The notes beneath the pieces were generated by a model. That model was not told the DNA's origin and searched no databases. It saw only the letters and a program-made list of their open reading frames with translations. Positions 5,631-8,221 of a stretch of DNA of 8,221 nucleotides are shown here, piece by piece. Made by a program: the position numbers and the translations under genes. The first letter of the stretch is position 1. Each line of letters opens with the position of its first letter. Source of the DNA: an uncultured Oscillospiraceae bacterium (GTDB lineage: Bacteria > Bacillota > Clostridia > Oscillospirales > Acutalibacteraceae); assembly GCA_900543305.1 (NCBI GenBank), contig UQQZ01000101.1, forward strand, positions 1-8,221. The letters are read 5' to 3'.

Positions 5631-6534
5631 TGGTCCGGGCGGCGATCTCTTTGGCCTGCCGGGCGTTCTTCTGAATCTCCGTTCTCAACTCCTCCAGAGA
5701 GGCGAATTTCCGCTCCGGCCGGAGGAAATCCAGCAAAAAGATCCGCACCCGTTTGCCGTACAGGTCCCCGGTAAAATCGGGCATCCAGGTTTCCGCCAGC
5801 ACTCGGTCCGACCCCACTGTGGGTTTGACTCCCACGTTGGTGACCCCGTAGAAAAACTGGCCTCCCACCCGGCACCAGGAAGCGTACACCCCGAATTTGG
5901 GCAGCACAAATCCCTCGGGGATGGCCTGGTTGATGGTGGGGGTGCCCAGGCCCGTGCCGATGTGGTTGCCGTGGATCACCTCCAGGGAAAAGCCGAAGGG
6001 CCGCCCCAGCAGCCGGTTGGCCAGGGGAATGTCCCCTTCCTCCACCGCCCGACGGATGCGGGTGGAGCTGACCTTTTCTCCCCCCTCGGTCACCGGAGGC
6101 ACCACATAGAGGGAAACCCCCGCTTCCTTGCACAGGCGCCCCAGCAATGCCACGTCTCCCCGGGCGCCCCGGCCAAACCGGAAATCCTCCCCGCAGCACA
6201 GCCGGCGGGCATTGCACTTTTCAAAGAGAATCCGCCGGACGAAATATTCCGCGTCCAGGTCCCGAACCTGGGAAAATTCCAGGGAGTACAGCCGCCGGAT
6301 TCCCGCGGCCTCCAGGATCCGTTCCTTGTCCCGGCCGGTGAGGACGGCACAGTTTCCCGAGGGGCTGGTCCGGAAGGTGAACACCGCCGGCTCCCAGGTT
6401 TCCTCTCCCCCTCCGGGAGCGGAGGCGGCATGAATCACCGCCATGTGGCCCCGGTGCAGGCCGTCAAAGGCCCCCAGGGCCAAGGAGCAAGGTGCCCCGG
6501 CTTCTATCTCCTCCAGGGTGCGGACGATCTTCAT
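5617..6534 (-). CDS. ribF: Bifunctional riboflavin kinase / FMN adenylyltransferase
   Basis: RibF phosphorylates riboflavin to FMN and then adenylates FMN to FAD. It is 305 residues, usual for bacterial enzymes. The N-terminal adenylyltransferase domain (about 1-165) shows LGAFDGLHRGH (20-30, the nucleotidyltransferase GxFDGxHxGH motif), GEDFRFG (115-121) and SSTRIRR (156-162, the counterpart of the KMSKS-type motif). The C-terminal flavokinase domain (about 177-300) shows GRPFGFSLEVIHGN, GTPTIN (197-202, the PTxN metal site), LPKFGVYASW (211-220), GVTNVGVKPT (230-239) and FTGDLYGKRVRI (254-265). GTPT instead of the commoner GFPT is, as I recall, a variant of clostridial cluster IV proteins. 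The ATG at 6534 overlaps the truB stop as ATGA and has GGAGG 7 bases upstream, so translation is likely coupled to truB. Frame upstream of this start belongs to truB's territory and is not coding. Confidence 0.97.
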   Translation of the reverse strand: MKIVRTLEEIEAGAPCSLALGAFDGLHRGHMAVIHAASAPGGGEETWEPAVFTFRTSPSGNCAVLTGRDKERILEAAGIRRLYSLEFSQVRDLDAEYFVRRILFEKCNARRLCCGEDFRFGRGARGDVALLGRLCKEAGVSLYVVPPVTEGGEKVSSTRIRRAVEEGDIPLANRLLGRPFGFSLEVIHGNHIGTGLGTPTINQAIPEGFVLPKFGVYASWCRVGGQFFYGVTNVGVKPTVGSDRVLAETWMPDFTGDLYGKRVRIFLLDFLRPERKFASLEELRTEIQKNARQAKEIAARTTPFA

Positions 6535-7445
6535 GGTTGTTCCTCCCGTTCCAAAAAGGATTTGACAAACCCCAGTTCTTCCCGTTCCAGGTCCACTTTT
6601 CCCAGGCCCAGAAATACCCCTTCCGGAGAGTGGACCCGGCACAGACTCCCGGGGGTTCTGGGAGCTTTCCGGATTCTTCCCAGGTCCAGGCCGCCTCCGT
6701 TTTGGAACCGGCTGCTCTGGGCGGGACTTACGGTCACCACAGGGTATTCCAGGAAAAGCCCCTCCACCGGCCGGAGGGCTTCCTCCAGCCTGCCCTGGGC
6801 TCCCAGGGCTTTCAGTTCCTCCAGGGAGTAGGCGTCCTCCTGGGAAAATCCGCAGGCCTTCACCCGGCGCAGGGCGGTCATAGTTCCCAAAGATCCGGCA
6901 GCCTCCGACAGATCTTCGATGAGGGTGCGGATATAGGTCCCCTTGGAGCAAGCCACCGTCAAGACCCCTTCCCGGCTTTGGGGGTCATAGGACTCCAGCA
7001 CCAGCCGGGAAATGTGAACTTTTCGGGCGGGACGCTCCACCTCCAGGCCCTTCCGAGCCAGCTCGTAAAGCCGCTTCCCCCCCACGGACACCGCCGAATA
7101 CATGGGAGGCACCTGGGAGATTTCCCCGGTAAACCGGGGCAGCACCTGCTCCAAAGCCTCCCGGGAAACCGGGGCGGCGCTTTCCGCCACTACCTGACCG
7201 GTTACGTCCCCGGTGTCCCGGCGCTCTCCCAAGCGGAACCGGGCCCGGTATTCCTTGTCCGTGTCCGGCAGCAGGCTGGCCGCTTTGGCCGCTCTTCCCA
7301 ACAGCACCGGCAATACCCCGGTGGCCATGGGGTCCAGGGTGCCTGTGTGGCCGATTTTCTTTTGATGGGTCAAGCCCCGGAGCACCGCCACGGCGTCAAA
7401 GGAGGTAAATCCCCCGGGCTTGTCCAAAACGATGATGCCGTTCAT
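6531..7445 (-). CDS. truB: tRNA pseudouridine-55 synthase TruB
   Basis: TruB converts U55 of the T-loop to pseudouridine in nearly all elongator tRNAs and also acts as a tRNA-folding chaperone. It is 304 residues, standard length. The start MNGIIVLDKPGGFTS is typical. The catalytic motif GHTGTLDPMATGVLP (32-46) contains the nucleophile Asp38. KEYRARFRLG, QVPPMYSAVSVGGKRLYELAR and CSKGTYIRTLIEDL follow in the order expected. The C-terminal part from about 225 is the less conserved PUA-like RNA-binding region. The ATG at 7445 has AAAGGAG close upstream. The gene follows the nitroreductase-family gene by 25 bp and overlaps ribF by 4 nt, so all three may be co-transcribed. In Bacillus-type genomes truB is followed by ribC/ribF, rpsO and pnpA as here; upstream one usually finds rbfA or related genes, not an oxidoreductase. 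Confidence 0.97.
   Translation of the reverse strand: MNGIIVLDKPGGFTSFDAVAVLRGLTHQKKIGHTGTLDPMATGVLPVLLGRAAKAASLLPDTDKEYRARFRLGERRDTGDVTGQVVAESAAPVSREALEQVLPRFTGEISQVPPMYSAVSVGGKRLYELARKGLEVERPARKVHISRLVLESYDPQSREGVLTVACSKGTYIRTLIEDLSEAAGSLGTMTALRRVKACGFSQEDAYSLEELKALGAQGRLEEALRPVEGLFLEYPVVTVSPAQSSRFQNGGGLDLGRIRKAPRTPGSLCRVHSPEGVFLGLGKVDLEREELGFVKSFLEREEQP
6542..6546 (-). promoter_or_regulatory. Ribosome binding site of ribF inside the truB end
   Basis: GGAGG on the minus strand, 7 bases before the ribF ATG and within the last codons of truB. Together with the ATGA stop/start overlap it decides the ribF start and points to translational coupling. Confidence 0.75.
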
Positions 7446-7451
7446 GGGCGA

Positions 7452-7458
7452 CTCCTTT
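7452..7458 (-). promoter_or_regulatory. Ribosome binding site of truB
   Basis: AAAGGAG on the minus strand, ending 6 bases before the truB ATG and just after the stop of the upstream gene. It supports the annotated truB start. Confidence 0.65.
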
Positions 7459-7470
7459 CCGGGACTTTTC

Positions 7471-8221
7471 TCAGAGCCCCTGCTCCTCTACAAAGCTGTA
7501 GAAGGCCTTTTCCTCTTTCTCGTCCTCCTGACGGATGGTGCCCACGGTCTGGGCGTAGACGGTGAATTCCTCTTCCCCGTCCAGACGGAAGGTCTTGTCG
7601 CACAGCTTCTGGTCATAGGCGCCGATGCCGCAGGTGCCCAGACCCAGAGCGGTGCAGCCCAAGTACAGGTTTTCCCCCACATGGCCCAGGTCAGCCATGA
7701 TCATCCGGTGAGCGTACATCCCGTACCGCCATTCGCTGCGGTAGGGCACAAAGCTCCAGTAGAACACCACGTTGGACTTGGCCGCCCAGCCCTGACCGCA
7801 CAGGGACAGGTCGATCAAATCCCGCATGGCCTCCCGGTCCGGCAGCTCTTCCAGCAGCTCCAGCTGATGGGTCATGGGCAGATAGTGATACACACCGGGC
7901 AGCAGGCTTTCCACCTGGCGCACCAGCAGGTAGGTCTCAAAGGGATGACGGGCGCCTCCGCAGGGAACCGTCCGCAGGGTGGCGTAGCTCTTGCCCCGAA
8001 TCTCCTTAATCCCCTGGGTGCCCCACAGCAGGAAGGAAAGCTCCAGAAGCCCCATGTCCTCCTGGGTGTACACCCGGCTGCTTTTCCGCTTCAAAAACAG
8101 CTCCCGGAGATTGCCCCCCAGGTCCAGGTTTTCAAAGTTCCGGGGCAGGTCAATCCGGTTGTCCGTCATGGCCGCTTTCACCAGGGGCGGCTGGGGCAGT
8201 TTCAGCTCCTGATCGGTCTTG
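7471..8221 (-). CDS. SagB-like nitroreductase-family oxidoreductase, 3' part (cut by right edge)
   Basis: 249 codons are visible and the frame stays open to the window edge, so the start is missing. A GTG at 8181 is internal: upstream codons read KTDQELKLPQPPLVKAA, which look like real protein. The protein resembles the nitroreductase / SagB-type dehydrogenase superfamily, FMN enzymes that oxidise or reduce small substrates with NAD(P)H. Seen in order are LFLKRKSSRVYTQEDMGL (usual RRSxRxY), LSFLLWGTQGI, a phosphate/flavin-contact-like TVPCGGARHPFETYLLV (usual PSGGxxHPxE), LPGVYHYLP, the segment RMIMADLGHVGENLYLGCTA and ALGLGTCGIGAYD, then LDGEEEFTVYAQTVG. Cysteine replaces the common serine before GG. 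True SagB works on peptide azolines within toxin clusters. No precursor, SagC or SagD homologue is in this window, so substrate and role are unknown. It is the upstream neighbour of truB, 25 bp apart. Confidence 0.82.
   Translation of the reverse strand, partial: KTDQELKLPQPPLVKAAMTDNRIDLPRNFENLDLGGNLRELFLKRKSSRVYTQEDMGLLELSFLLWGTQGIKEIRGKSYATLRTVPCGGARHPFETYLLVRQVESLLPGVYHYLPMTHQLELLEELPDREAMRDLIDLSLCGQGWAAKSNVVFYWSFVPYRSEWRYGMYAHRMIMADLGHVGENLYLGCTALGLGTCGIGAYDQKLCDKTFRLDGEEEFTVYAQTVGTIRQEDEKEEKAFYSFVEEQGL

Noticed and set aside
6535..6951. In-frame upstream extension of ribF through truB
   Set aside because: The extra residues are frame-shifted truB sequence (Pro/Gly/Arg-rich), and the ATGA overlap with a good ribosome site gives the real start.
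6492..7565. A 357-codon plus-strand frame opposite truB
   Set aside because: It lies antisense to a full-length TruB with an intact catalytic motif, and the translated protein is Pro/Gly/His/Gln-rich low-information sequence.
7471..8181. Complete 236-residue oxidoreductase starting at GTG 8181
   Set aside because: The frame continues to the window edge with protein-like sequence (KTDQELKLPQPPL) and the GTG lacks a Shine-Dalgarno at proper distance, so the gene is treated as 5'-truncated.
1..8221. Mobile elements, CRISPR arrays, tRNA or rRNA genes, phage or defence genes
   Set aside because: None seen. No direct-repeat arrays, no transposase or integrase frames, no cloverleaf-like segments in the intergenic gaps; all gaps above 150 bp are accounted for by promoters, leaders or hairpins.

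Overview
All nine genes supported in this window lie on the minus strand, so the biology reads from high to low coordinates. The sequence is GC-rich, with strong G/C preference at third codon positions, which is why long but meaningless frames stay open on the other strand. The protein variants look like an anaerobic Firmicute of the Oscillospirales / Clostridium cluster IV type (Flavonifractor-like). Examples are the RibF with GTPTIN in its kinase domain, the MnmA with a CxxC before CNRYIKF, and the ProB without a PUA domain. The taxonomic placement is inference from protein style and gene order; I see no marker that fixes a genus.

Layout in transcription order. (1) 8221-7471: the 3' part of a SagB-like nitroreductase-family oxidoreductase, running off the right edge. 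(2) 7445-6531 truB and 6534-5617 ribF, joined by an ATGA stop/start overlap. (3) 5616-5421: a gap with a possible ribF terminator, a very good extended -10 promoter and a structured leader of about 95 nt before rpsO. (4) 5420-5157 rpsO (ribosomal protein S15). (5) 5156-4954: a 203-bp gap with two stem-loops, one long, before (6) 4953-2761 pnp (polynucleotide phosphorylase). (7) 2760-2571: a strong intrinsic terminator followed by a fresh promoter. (8) 2570-2250 a small SCP2-domain protein, 2224-1121 mnmA, 1076-288 proB, and 247-1 the N-terminal part of proA, cut by the left edge.

The truB-ribF-rpsO-pnp block is the classical Firmicutes arrangement linking tRNA modification, flavin cofactor synthesis, ribosome assembly and RNA decay. 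The second unit combines tRNA wobble thiolation (mnmA) and the first two steps of proline synthesis (proB, proA) under an SCP2-like protein of unknown role.

This is essentially a core housekeeping region and I found no convincing new system. The points most worth a second look are the rpsO leader, where the Shine-Dalgarno has a complementary upstream segment; the long hairpin in front of pnp; the CxxC+C and glycine-substituted PP-loop in MnmA; the unexplained SCP2 protein leading the mnmA-proBA unit; and the nitroreductase-family gene placed directly before truB.
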